64,000 nucleotides of DNA from Saprospiraceae bacterium (GCA_016715985.1 JADJXD010000001.1:2294001-2358000); one strand, 5' to 3'; positions 8,850-19,038 are shown, counted from the stretch's first letter. Numbers and translations are program-made. The notes: generated by a model from the letters alone, not told the origin.

Positions 8850-9843
8850 ATGAAAATCTGGATATATACCCTCTTGATGACTTTATGCTACAGCGCAAAC
8901 AGCCAGTGGTATCCTGACAGACACTCTACTTCTGTGAAGGATACCTGGTTGTCATGCACAACCTCTGCCAACCCAAATCCGGCAAGGGCAACATCACATT
9001 GGATAAGGTATGATCTGGGAGCAATATACACGCTCAGTACTTCGAAATTCTGGAATTATAATGCACCCGACAATCTGAACAGGGGGCATACAACAAGCCG
9101 CCATAGACTTTTCAATGGACGGAATTACCTGGCAGGTTTTAGATACCGTAATCTTCCCGAAGGCAAATGCTTCCGGATTTTATGAAGGTTTTGAAGGGCC
9201 GGATTTCGGTGCTGTATCAGCCAGATTTGTATTAATTACCGCTCTCAGCAATTACGGAGCACCCTGTACAGGACTCGGTGAGTTGAAAATAAATGTACTC
9301 AACAGTCCGTTGCCGGTTGAACTACTCTCCTTTTCAGGTAAATGTGAATCCATCCATGTTAAACTCAACTGGGCAACGGAGACAGAAAAGAACAGTGACT
9401 TTTTTGAAATTGAAAATTCTGAGGACGCAAAAGATTGGACAAATGTAGCTAAAGTTTCAGCTGCAGGTGAGAGTCTGAAACGAAAAGAATATCATTTTGA
9501 CATTAAAAATAGTGACAATGGTTCTGGATATTACAGACTGAAAATGGTGGATTTGGATGGAAAATATACTTATTCACCTATTATTTTTACTGACTGTGCT
9601 TCAAAAACAGACGGATTCAGCATTTATCCTAATCCGGCTAAAGAATATATCACTGTATTCAGAAACACTTCTAAAAATGAGCTGATTAATTATTCTATAT
9701 TGGATAACTTCGGACGAATCATTGAAACCGGTGTTATTTCAGAAAAAAATGAAATCAATATCGGACAGCTTCATTCAGGTAAATATTTTTTACAATTGGT
9801 GGTTGATGGTACGCCAATAAGTAAAGAATTTATGAAGATATAA
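8850..9843 (+). CDS. T9SS-sorted discoidin-like protein, split by a one-base frameshift
   Basis: Two overlapping frames form one protein. The first (from 8850) gives a signal peptide (MKIWIYTLLMTLCYSANSQ) and ATSHWIRYDLGAIYTLSTSK, FWNYNAPDNLNRG. At the GGGGG run 9082-9086 the frame must shift by one base to continue as IQQAAIDFSMDGITWQVLDT and then KANASGFYEGFEGPDFG. With four Gs the gene would be one frame of about 330 residues. The first domain resembles F5/8-type C (discoidin-like) carbohydrate- or surface-binding modules. Then comes the common LPVELLSFSGKC pre-sorting domain (about 155-245), and finally a T9SS type A sorting domain (SIYPNPAKEYITVF). It reads with DUF1800/DUF1501. Either a real lesion or a sequencing error. 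Confidence 0.78.
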
Positions 9844-9855
9844 ATTAAACTTTCA

Positions 9856-10203
9856 ATGGCTACTGTAAGTGTATTTTCATTAATATTGGGATCAACATCG
9901 TTGGTTTTTCTGTTGGCTGGTTGGCTCATGGGAAAATACCCTCCAACGAAAATTAATCAGCTTCACGGCTATAGAACGACTTCCTCTATGAAATCTCAGG
10001 AACATTGGGATTATGCCCAAAAAATCTCAAATTTCGAATTTCTGAAAGCAGGGGTTATCCTTTTACTTTTAGCTCCATTAGGCTTCTTTTTTAATTCGGG
10101 AGAAACACTTCAGACTGTTTTTGCTTTGGTCATTTTGGTTATTGTGGTCTTGAATGCCATTCTTCAAACTGAAAAAAAGATCAAAATGAAGTTTGAAGAA
10201 TAG
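9856..10203 (+). CDS. SdpI/YhfL-like small membrane protein
   Basis: This is a 115-residue protein with three hydrophobic segments (about 5-24, 63-80 and 85-103). It carries the SdpI-family signature between the first two helices: INQLHGYRTTSSMKSQEHWD then YAQKISNF. In Bacillus, SdpI is the immunity and signalling membrane protein against the SdpC toxin; most homologues elsewhere have no known toxin partner. None is seen here. It starts 12 bp after the T9SS protein stop and may be at the end of that operon. Family assignment is good; function is inferred only from the family. Confidence 0.8.
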   Translation: MATVSVFSLILGSTSLVFLLAGWLMGKYPPTKINQLHGYRTTSSMKSQEHWDYAQKISNFEFLKAGVILLLLAPLGFFFNSGETLQTVFALVILVIVVLNAILQTEKKIKMKFEE

Positions 10204-10214
10204 ATTGTGAAGAT

Positions 10215-10349
10215 GCTAAGCTTATCATATGGGTGCTAAGCTTAGCGTCCTCGCTAAGCTTGCATTAGTTTTGGCGTCTGCGCCGGTGTCTTTACAATTC
10301 TACACACTGCCAAAGTTTATAAAGGAAAAAATCTATATAAAGGTCTTAT
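10215..10349 (+). repeat. 135-bp direct repeat, copy 1
   Basis: It begins GCTAAGCTTATCATATGGG and includes a 10-bp perfect hairpin AAGCTTAGCG-TCCT-CGCTAAGCTT (10238-10261) and GGCGTCTGCGCCGGTGTC. It is repeated 189 bp downstream with only a few substitutions. Confidence 0.88.
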
Positions 10350-10403
10350 ACCTTAAATGTTTCTTAAGCTGGAAGCTTAGACAAATTAAAGCTTAGCGAG
10401 GAC

Positions 10404-10538
10404 GCTAAGCTGATCATATGGGTGCTAAGCTTAGCGTCCTCGCTAAGCTTGTATTAGTTTTGGCGTCTGCGCCGGTGTCTTTACAATTCTACACACTGCC
10501 ATAGTTTATAAAGGAAAAAATCTATATACAGTTCTTAT
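10404..10538 (+). repeat. 135-bp direct repeat, copy 2
   Basis: Second copy, ending GGAAAAAATCTATATACAG. An additional hairpin with the same arms but an AGGA loop straddles its left edge (10390-10411). Confidence 0.88.
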
Positions 10539-10552
10539 TGTATTTCCCTCTT

Positions 10553-12080
10553 TCAGTCGATCTTGAGGATTCGGGAAGTATATATTTTATTATTTCCACA
10601 AACTACTTTTATGATATACATTCCTGAAAAAAGTGATGTTCCGTTAATCTCTAAAACGTCAGATAAATCTCCTGATTGCTGCATCCATCTCCTGCCATGC
10701 AGATCATAAACAGAAACAGATTGTATAGGGTCAGGAGCATAAATCGTGAAGATACCGGACGAAGGGTTGGGATGAATACTGATCTGCTTTTCAGTTGTGA
10801 CTATCGGATTGAAATCACTTGTTCCTGTCACAACTACGATTTCCGGATTACAGTAGGGATAGGGTGTATCCGGACGGAAGTTGGGAAAATATGGGATATT
10901 ACATACCGGTGTCTCAAACTTCAGGACATGCTGTCTTACATCACAGTCTTTTCCCTTTTTGTCCGGTTCCATGATGATGTGCATATAGGGCAGACAATAA
11001 CCTGTATGCATATATATGCGGCAATCCGGCCCTGTCTGCATAGCGCCAAACCAATTGGGCTGGTTGAAGTCATTTCCGAATGAACCGTCCCAAATGGCAA
11101 CAGTATCTAATCTGAGTATTTCATCATCCAGGATCTACCTGATACAGATGTGGTCCATTGCCCAAATATACAAAACGGCCGTTGGGTGAGAAAGATGCAC
11201 CGCTGACCAATGCTTCCTGTGTAGTGGGTAGGTGACGAAAATTGGAAAAAATAGCGTTTGACCTGTCGAAGTCCATCACATACAATCCATCCATCCCTGA
11301 AAAACGCATATACTTCGTACCGTCTGATGAGAATGCTGCCTGACTACCCCCATCTCTTATCCAGCTATTTCCGATACTTTGTTTTCCACTTTCTATGATC
11401 TCATCTCCCTGCATCAGGATTTTGTAGTAATTATTGGTATTTCTGTTGTCCTGCTTGATGATCCACCAGTCGGTACCGTTGGCATGTTTTACAGCAGCGA
11501 GATTACCTGCTCCGAGTATAGTATCCTGCAGTACCGGGATATTTTTTTTGATAACCCGGCCACTGCCTTGATTCAGAGACATATCTACGATGGAATAATT
11601 TAGATCACTATACAGAAATAATGTGTCTTTATCAGAGAAAATATTTTTCCGATCATGAAAAATAATATATTGATTGGGATTATTGTTGAATGGGAGCGTA
11701 ATCATGGATTGCTGTCCGGAGGTGTAACCATTGTTGCCTGGACAATTATTGTCAGCGATAGCACCAGGATTGAAGTCTGTGCCATTTTCAATTATTTTGT
11801 GATATTTATTGGCTAAATCACAACCATTAAAATAGAACATAAGATTACCATTATAGTCTGACATATTGGCTCCGGCTATAATCATTCCAAAAGCCAAACT
11901 TTCATGACGTATTTGTATGGTATCACTTTTAAAGTGAACAATTGGATCTTTATATCCAGTACTACTCCAATACCCCATTACATATTGACTATCGTATAGA
12001 AATTGGGATCGGACTGTACCGACCCCAATTATTGGCATTATCATTAAAAACAAAATTCTCTTCACAATATTATTATTCAA
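10553..12080 (-). CDS. T9SS-sorted secreted protein, split by a one-base frameshift
   Basis: Two minus-strand frames join into one protein of about 505 residues. The upstream frame (12080 to 11124) has a signal peptide (VKRILFLMIMPIIGVGTVRS) and propeller-like repeats ending FSPNGRFVYLGNGPHLYQVD, then reads PG and stops. Removing one base at about 11129-11134 lets translation continue DDEILRLDTVAIWDGSFGND and on into MQTGPDCRIYMHTGYC and a T9SS type A domain (SIHPNPSSGIFTIYAPDP). The 8-bp overlap of its start with the end of the metalloprotease gene indicates translational coupling. Part of the sorting domain is nearly identical in DNA to that of the upstream gene. Not recognised beyond the family architecture. 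It is either a pseudogene or contains a sequence error. Confidence 0.75.
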
Positions 12081-15000
12081 TTTTTATGATTTTGGAAGTA
12101 TAAATTTTATCATTGTTGTCACATTCTAATTTAATAAAGTAAAGGCCGGGATGTAGTTCCTTGGCATCTAATTGGTACATATTTCCATATTCCCCGGATT
12201 GATGTATCCATATTCTACCATGTAAATCATATACAGAAACAGTTTGTATAGGGTCAGGAGCATAAATCGTAAAGATACCGGATGATGGGTTGGGCTGAAT
12301 ACTCACAAGCTGATAAGATTGAGCAGTTCGGATCACAGTAGTATCACACAGGTCGTGATCATTGTAATACACCGAATCAGCTTTTGATTCCAGCAATCCT
12401 CTGGCAGCATATACGGACTCACCTCCCGAAAGCGGACATTGTACTGCAATTTCGGTCAAAGTCTGCCACTCGGTTAGAGTGAGCGTATCATTTTGGTGTA
12501 GCGATGCTACGGCACGCAGTATTGCTATCTGATTGAGCACAGGAGTCAGGGTGTCGTAAATATTGTTGAGTATAATGAGGGCATCATCAATATCATGCAA
12601 ATGCTGATCTCTGATATTAGTATAAATGACCTTCACCGTGCTGTCCGCCACATAAATATCTTCCATCCGTAACAATTGTTGTTGCTCGGTGAGATGAGGC
12701 TGATCGATATTATAGTTTGTCCAAAGTGATTTTAATGTATCTATGGCATCAGTCAGAGAGGTGTCAGCATATCGGGATGATCGAATCAATGAGGATGCCT
12801 CGTATAGTTTTCCTATATTCCCTGCACTATGCGCCGCTATAAAGCTATGGATATTGGGTACATTCTTGAATAAGCTATCCTGCCCGGCGTTTTTTACCGC
12901 ATTATAAATCCTGAAATCAGCACTGAAATTGAGCGCAGCATTAAATGCTCCGAAATTAAAATCACCTCCTACAAAATCCTCAATCAGACCGATATCATAA
13001 TTGTCATCATTCTCCAGCGGACCGGGGATATTGTATGACCCGCCGCCATTAGGTGATCCGCTACATGATGTACTTGTACTTCCCGTTGCTTGATTAATAA
13101 ACCAATCTGTTGACACCGAGGAGATGGGATTTGGTCTGTAGCGACTGTCTTGTGAGTTATCTACTATAAATTGAGATTCATTTACAAAAAATATATCACC
13201 ACCCAGATGTTTAGCTCCTATTGTAAATGTGCCGTTTTCCCAAAAATTAAACCGGTGCATCTGCTGACCCATCAAAGACAAGCCATTGGATGGATAGAGT
13301 CCGCAGTACAGACCGGTGTGGCTGGATGACATCGTATTACGGTTGTAATTACCATTGCTGTTGCCCCATACATTGATCCCGTAAGTACCACCTTGTATAT
13401 TGTTGCACTGGACGACATTGCCCATGCTGCCTGAGAGATAGATACCCAGTCTCTGTGACGATTCATTTGTTGCAGAAAGGTTATTCAGTGTGTTATAGTT
13501 AATGATGTTGGCAGAGCTTCCTTCTACAGTGATAAGTCTTGAATTTGATCTGCCTTCTGCGGTAAGCCGGTTTTCATCTACATAGTTGTTGAATGAATTA
13601 TTTAAACTGATGCCGCGTTGTTTTACATTTGTAAAATCAGAATCCCAGACAAACCAGCCCTTAGCACCACTTTGACCAGTGATGGATAAGCTCACATCCA
13701 GATTGTCAAAATCAGAATCATCGATTCTAGAATATACATCATTGCCGGAATTATTTGTAGATATGATACCTCTCTGCCCGTTTCTAAAAGTATTTTTGTA
13801 AATATCATGCTTCAGACCCGGTGAATTGATGATGACAGTTCCTATAGTATTATTGTCAAAAATTGTACCATTGCTTTCGTAAATATTTCTAGCACTCACT
13901 ATTCCGGTTTGCCATCTAGAAAAAGTTGTACTCTTGCTTACATTTAAATTATTCCCTTCACCAATCAAATTTATTCCTTTTCCTTGGAACAAACTTTTTC
14001 CTTCAAAATTACCGCCTTCTACCTTCAATGAAGTGCCATTGCTTTCAACTCCGTATGCCAAATTTCTGAAATCACAATTTTCTGATAATACAACTGGACA
14101 ATTTGTGAGTATTATCCCTGTTTGACCATTTCTAAAAACAGAACCTGATAATTTTTCCAGTCTTGATTCCAGGAGCGATATGGCTGTATGATTACCATCA
14201 AAAAGACAACCATCTTCAATTCTGACGACTGCTTTTCGAGAATCTGATGTAATGCCGATATTTGCGTTGCTTAAAGTACTTTTTTTAAGTATAATTTTTC
14301 CACTTCCTTCCAGCGTGATTCCATTCCACTTTTCACCACAGCTATTAAATGAGCACTCATTCAGATCAAGCGTGACACCATCTCTGACCAGTAATCTTGA
14401 ATCAGGGGTAAAATAGAAGTTAGTATTGCAAAATGCTTTGTTTACATCTATATCGAATATACCATCCAGATAGACATCAAATTTTGTTCCATAACAAAAA
14501 TTGTAAATATCATTTTCATTTGGGTTCGTCAGTTCAGAAGCAGTAGTGTAAGATTGATTAGTTTTGTCGATTTGATGATTATAATTAAATCTATATTGAA
14601 CTGATTTAATTGTGGTTTTAGATAAAGGTAGAATTTCTGAACCTACACTTACAATGTAAGCTTCTGGATTTATATTGTACACAAAGTTCACTCTGGTATA
14701 ATTTGGAAACCCTGATCCATTACTGATTTGACCTGTACCTTTAGGCCTTACTTTAACTGAATTTATTGCACCTGAGCCTCTGGGCAGAGTCATCCAATTC
14801 ATCTCTAATCTGCTGTTAAATTCAGGATTGCCTCCAGGATATGGAACTACTTGTGCAAATATAGATTCACTCTCTACAATATCAATGTAATTGTCGTTGT
14901 AATCGATATATATTCTGTATTGTCTGTCGTTTTGAAGATTTTCGCAGTTATTTGAAATTGTACCTTCCAACTCAAATGAAGGAATTTCTTCTTCACACCC

Positions 15001-15788
15001 AAAATCTACATAAAAGTCATTTTGGGAAGTATTGGTAATTACTACAGCCTGGGAACAATTAGGGCATTCCAAATCGACTACATCGACATTTGGTTGTAAT
15101 AAACATGTGCTATTGTTAATTTTATTTGCGTATGAGGTATTATTATGAGTTGAATATACATATTTATTACAATCTTTAGGATTTACAAAATCACACATTA
15201 GTCCAAAATTTGAGACACAATAATCCGAATTTCCCGGAATATCTTCCTCATGACTCATACCAAGCATATGTCCCATTTCATGAGCAAAAATGTTTGCTGC
15301 TCTTTTGACATTGTTGATGTCTGCTTCAGCGATACCAACTCCTCCGTTTCTCGTAATATTGCACGCTCCTCCTGAAGCCTGTCCTGCGACTCCGGGGAGT
15401 TGAATCGTTAAATGCATGGCTAAGTCCGGTGTGTTGCATAAATCAATTTGATTAAACCAGAAGGCAGTTGCCTGCAATCTTCTTTGGTGGGCTGATGCCG
15501 TAATAGGTAAAGCGTGATATAATTTTCTGAGAATACTTATTTGAACCATTAATGATGGACTTTTACGGGAGTAAATGCAATTAACTGTATCTACTATTTC
15601 AGAGATGTATGCTATGGCATCTTCTTCACTAGTGAATTGATTAGCAAAATGGTGATCATAACTTACACCTAATTCTATAATAGTATCATTTTGAGCATTC
15701 AAAAAAATGCAAGATTTAAAAATGAATAATAATAGTATTAAATTCCGCCCCCCCCCCCATTTCGAAAGAATAAAATTTTGTTTTTCAT
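12073..15788 (-). CDS. T9SS-sorted metzincin protease with beta-helix domain; start region interrupted by a G11 tract
   Basis: The frame open from 15702 gives 1209 residues. Near residue 139 it has the zinc motif HEMGHMLGMSH (HExxHxxGxxH), which defines a metzincin protease. A GEVED-like segment follows (YRIYIDYNDNYID), then a long right-handed parallel beta-helix (about 420-880), a helical region and a T9SS type A sorting domain (SIQPNPSSGIFTIYAPDP). In-frame codons upstream encode a good signal peptide (NLILLLFIFKSCIFLNAQ) with no ATG of its own. The only suitable ATG (15788, MKNKILFFRN) lies beyond an 11-G run at 15748-15758. With 9 or 12 Gs it would join the signal peptide; with 11 it terminates. 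TTG at 15702 would make an unexported protein. The architecture suggests a secreted or surface adhesin-protease. Confidence 0.85.
15748..15758 (-). promoter_or_regulatory. Homopolymeric G11 tract at the start of the metalloprotease gene
   Basis: Eleven consecutive C on the plus strand read as G11 in the gene, between the upstream ATG and the signal-peptide codons. A second ATG abuts the tract (AATGGG), so different tract lengths would select either start: 9/12 for the upstream ATG, 10/13 for the adjacent one, 11 for neither. This is the classic layout of a phase-variable contingency tract. Confidence 0.6.
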
Positions 15789-16176
15789 GGTAATTAAGTT
15801 TTTTAAATTAAAATAAGTAATTTCTTCCTTACACGATTAAAACGGGGTAGTAGTGACATTATGCGCAATCGGCAGTACTTTCCTTCATTTAAATGGTGAT
15901 CAGGATGACATATCGATACAAATATATCATAATAATCTTTCTACACAACACAATCTGTGGTTTTATTTATAAAAAACATATAAATTGTAACTGAGATGAC
16001 ATTTTGTTACCGTAACCTGAAAAAGATATTTAAAAAATATCTTTTAAGCGAAAATCATTTTATGCTCTGTATCAATTGATTACAAAAATTATATATCTGT
16101 TCTTTCACACAATGATATAAATCATTCTTTTGTAAAAAGAAAATTCTGTACATTAGCCCAATAATTTAACAGAATA
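15789..16176. other. 388-bp divergent intergenic region with two palindromes
   Basis: It lies between the divergent metalloprotease and transhydrogenase genes. It contains GTTAC-C-GTAAC (16006-16016) and an 11-bp perfect inverted repeat AAAAGATATTT-AAA-AAATATCTTTT (16021-16045), both upstream of pntAA. No gene is seen. Confidence 0.5.
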
Positions 16177-17256
16177 ATGATTTTAGGAATATTAAAAGAA
16201 CCAAATTATAATAGAGTTGCGATTGTTCCTTCGTCTGCCAAACAATTGTCATCTCTGGGCATAGAGACGGTAGTTGAAAGCGGTGCAGGTCTCAAAGCCG
16301 GATTCAGTGACGACGCCATGATCGAAGCAGGTTATAAAGTAAGTCAAAGAGCAGATATACTTTCCCATGCGGACATGGTAATCAGTATTTCACCGGCTGA
16401 AAAGCAGGATCTCAGTAAAATGAAATCCGGAGCATCTGTTATCTCCATGTATGCACCTTATCAGAATCCCGATGCAATACAATCGGTTTCAGATCTGCCA
16501 TTGAATGTTTTCAGTATGGACATGATACCCCGGACTACTTTGGCGCAGTCAATGGACGTGCTCTCGTCAATGGCTTCCCTTGCAGGCTATAAAGCGGTAC
16601 TGAAAGCGGCAGAACATTACAACAGTATGTTTCCGATGATGATGACCGCTGCAGGAACTATTCCACCTACAAAAGTGATGATTCTGGGTGCCGGTGTTGC
16701 CGGTCTTCAGGCAATAGCAACAGCCAAACGCCTTGGAGCCGTTGTGGAAGCATTTGATACCCGCCTTGCAGCAAAGGAAGAAGTACAAAGTCTCGGAGCC
16801 AGCTTCGTGGAAGTCGAAGGTGCTGTTGATGACAAAGGTGCCGGTGGCTACGCAGTTCAGCAATCTGAAGAATACTTAGCGAGACAAAGAGCATTGGTGC
16901 AGGAAAGAGCATTGAAATCCAATATCGTCATCGCCACGGCTCAGGTACGGGGACGAAAAGCACCTTTGCTGATCACAGAAGATACCATTCAGCACATGAA
17001 ACCGGGATCCGTTATTGTTGACCTCGCTGCTTCGACCGGTGGGAATTGTGCTTTCACAGAAAATAATAAAACGGTCATCAAAAACGGGGTGATTGTAATC
17101 GGAAACTCAGACCTTGCCGACGAACTGAGTGGTGTATCCAGTACCCTTTTTGCAAATAATATCATCAACTTTTTGAAGATATTAGTTAAAGACGGCAATA
17201 TCATACCGGATGAAACCAATGAAATCATTAAAAATGCATTAATTTCAAAAGCCTGA
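16177..17256 (+). CDS. pntAA: NAD(P) transhydrogenase, alpha subunit part 1 (NAD-binding dI)
   Basis: This 359-residue soluble subunit of the proton-translocating transhydrogenase binds NAD(H) and exchanges hydride with NADP(H). It belongs to the alanine dehydrogenase/PNT family: an N-terminal lobe beginning MILGILKEPNYNRVAIVPSS and a Rossmann lobe with ILGAGVAGLQAIATAKRLGA near residue 168, followed by the EAFDTR acidic end. The conserved PNT segment with R-x-x-L-A-x-x-M-D is present (RTTLAQSMDVLSSMA). It is split from the membrane part, as in the three-gene arrangement of many bacteria. The next gene starts 2 bp after its stop, so the operon pntAA-pntAB-pntB is tightly coupled. It supplies NADPH at the expense of proton-motive force. 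Confidence 0.96.
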   Translation: MILGILKEPNYNRVAIVPSSAKQLSSLGIETVVESGAGLKAGFSDDAMIEAGYKVSQRADILSHADMVISISPAEKQDLSKMKSGASVISMYAPYQNPDAIQSVSDLPLNVFSMDMIPRTTLAQSMDVLSSMASLAGYKAVLKAAEHYNSMFPMMMTAAGTIPPTKVMILGAGVAGLQAIATAKRLGAVVEAFDTRLAAKEEVQSLGASFVEVEGAVDDKGAGGYAVQQSEEYLARQRALVQERALKSNIVIATAQVRGRKAPLLITEDTIQHMKPGSVIVDLAASTGGNCAFTENNKTVIKNGVIVIGNSDLADELSGVSSTLFANNIINFLKILVKDGNIIPDETNEIIKNALISKA

Positions 17257-17258
17257 AC

Positions 17259-17567
17259 ATGGAACATATAGCTCAATTTATCAATGAAAACATCATATTG
17301 ATTTACCTTCTGGTGTTTATGGTCATACTTGGATTTGAAATCATCTCCAATGTACCGACCATCCTGCACACACCATTAATGTCCGGCGCAAATGCCATCA
17401 GTGGCATCGTCATCATCGGCGGTATATTATTGATGCGGAGGACAGATTCCTCTGACACAATCACGATTATTATGGCAGCAATAGCCATTGTACTTGGGAT
17501 GGTCAATGTCATCGGCGGATTTGCTGTGACCAACAGAATGCTGTCCATGTTTAAAAAGAAAAAATAA
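17259..17567 (+). CDS. pntAB: NAD(P) transhydrogenase, alpha subunit part 2 (membrane)
   Basis: This 102-residue integral-membrane subunit has three hydrophobic helices (about 12-32, 42-60 and 65-88) and carries the family motif SNVPTILHTPLMSGANAISG. This motif forms part of the proton path of domain II. It lies between pntAA (2-bp gap) and pntB (25-bp gap). Length is typical for the split PntAB. It ends in a lysine run facing the cytoplasm. Confidence 0.96.
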   Translation: MEHIAQFINENIILIYLLVFMVILGFEIISNVPTILHTPLMSGANAISGIVIIGGILLMRRTDSSDTITIIMAAIAIVLGMVNVIGGFAVTNRMLSMFKKKK

Positions 17568-17591
17568 TTCAAATCTTAAAAGAACAGAAAT

Positions 17592-18992
17592 ATGTACATA
17601 GCTGCGATAGTTAAAGTAGCCTATTTGTTAGGCGCATTGGCGATAGTGTGGGGTTTGAAATATCTGAGCTCGCCGGATTCTGCCAGAAAGGGAAATCTGT
17701 TGGCGAGTGCCGGAATGGGACTTGCTATTGTGACCGCTATCCTCGAGCCTTTGGAAGGAGCTTCCAATAATTATTTGTGGATACTCCTGGCATTGGCAAT
17801 CGGAACTCTAATCGGATGGTATAAATCCAAAAAGGTTCAGATGACGGATATGCCACAATTAGTTTCCTTATTTAACGGTCTGGGAGGTGCATCTGCGATG
17901 GTTTTGGCGATCATAGAGTTCTCTAAGATTGGAGATGCTGTTATTACATTGGGCGCAGGTCTGATACTGATTTCAACATTGATCATAGGTGCTGTCTCGT
18001 TTACCGGTAGTGTATTGGCATATCTCAAATTAGATGGCAAAGTCGAAGATAAAAATGTCACATTTAGGGGGCATAATACGGTCAATAATATTTTTGCAGT
18101 TGTAATACTGGGTGTTGCTATCTGGTGTTTGCTGGAAGGAGAAGGCCAGTATATGTTTTTTGGATGGATACTTCTTGCACTTTCCTTAGTATATGGTTTT
18201 TCATTTGTAGCGCCGATAGGGGGTGCTGATATGCCGGTGGTCATTTCATTATTAAATTCACTCACAGGAATATCCGCAGCTACAGCAGGTGTACTTTTTG
18301 ACAATCAGATTATGCTGGTTGGTGGTATTTTAGTGGGAGCTTCCGGGACTATCCTGACCGTACTCATGTGTAATGCCATGAATCGATCGCTTTGGAATGT
18401 CATCGTAGGTAATTTTGGCGGATCTTCATCGGGTGCAGTTGCTGGTGCTGCCGGCGTATATCGGGAAGTGACCACCAGTGACCTGGCGATTCAGTTATAT
18501 TATTCACAGAGAGTGATTATCGTACCCGGATACGGTCTCGCAGTATCACAGGCTCAAAAAGTTTGTCAGGAATTAGATGCTATTCTGAGTAAAAATAATG
18601 TAGAAGTATTTTATGCTATTCACCCGGTTGCGGGCAGAATGCCGGGACACATGAACGTATTGCTGGCAGAGGCCAATGTGTCTTACGAAAAGCTTTTGAC
18701 GCTGGAAGAAGCCAATGAAAAATTCAAAGGCTGTAATGTATCCATCATAGTCGGAGCCAATGACGTGGTAAATCCTGCTGCAAAAACGGATCCGTCGAGT
18801 CCTATCTACGGAATGCCGATTTTGGATGTTTTGGATTCGGATTCAGTCGTTATACTTAAGAGATCTATGAAACCCGGATATGCCGGTATTGAAAACCCGT
18901 TGTTTTTTGAGGACAAATCCAAAATGCTTTTTGGGGATGCCAAAGACTCCCTCAATAAACTGATACAGGAAATAAAATCTGTTGCCGGATAA
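17592..18992 (+). CDS. pntB: NAD(P) transhydrogenase, beta subunit
   Basis: This is a 466-residue subunit. The N-terminal half has about eight or nine transmembrane helices with PQLVSLFNGLGGASAMVLA and GADMPVVISLLNSLTGISAA. The C-terminal third is the NADP(H)-binding dIII domain, with IIVPGYGLAVSQAQ near residue 313, HPVAGRMPGHMNVLLAEANV and KRSMKPGYAGIENPLFF. All family signatures are intact and the length is normal. It forms the proton-pumping complex with PntAA and PntAB. The tRNA gene follows 63 bp after the stop with its own promoter. Confidence 0.97.
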   Translation: MYIAAIVKVAYLLGALAIVWGLKYLSSPDSARKGNLLASAGMGLAIVTAILEPLEGASNNYLWILLALAIGTLIGWYKSKKVQMTDMPQLVSLFNGLGGASAMVLAIIEFSKIGDAVITLGAGLILISTLIIGAVSFTGSVLAYLKLDGKVEDKNVTFRGHNTVNNIFAVVILGVAIWCLLEGEGQYMFFGWILLALSLVYGFSFVAPIGGADMPVVISLLNSLTGISAATAGVLFDNQIMLVGGILVGASGTILTVLMCNAMNRSLWNVIVGNFGGSSSGAVAGAAGVYREVTTSDLAIQLYYSQRVIIVPGYGLAVSQAQKVCQELDAILSKNNVEVFYAIHPVAGRMPGHMNVLLAEANVSYEKLLTLEEANEKFKGCNVSIIVGANDVVNPAAKTDPSSPIYGMPILDVLDSDSVVILKRSMKPGYAGIENPLFFEDKSKMLFGDAKDSLNKLIQEIKSVAG

Positions 18993-19007
18993 TTTTTTTC
19001 AATACTA

Positions 19008-19038
19008 TTGGTAATATATCAGTAAAAAATTATCTTTG
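19008..19038 (+). promoter_or_regulatory. Promoter of the CAU tRNA
   Basis: TTG (19008-19010), 20 bp, then TATCTTTG (19031-19038), a perfect TAnnTTTG -7 element of the Bacteroidota primary sigma factor. It is placed 17 bp before the tRNA. Confidence 0.75.

Larger units (their letters stand above)
10204..10552. other. 349-bp intergenic region filled by a direct repeat pair
   Basis: No gene is seen. It holds two 135-bp direct repeats and three stem-loops built from GCTTAGCG/CGCTAAGC arms, lying between the convergent SdpI-like gene and the minus-strand T9SS gene. One role could be bidirectional termination. Confidence 0.6.
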
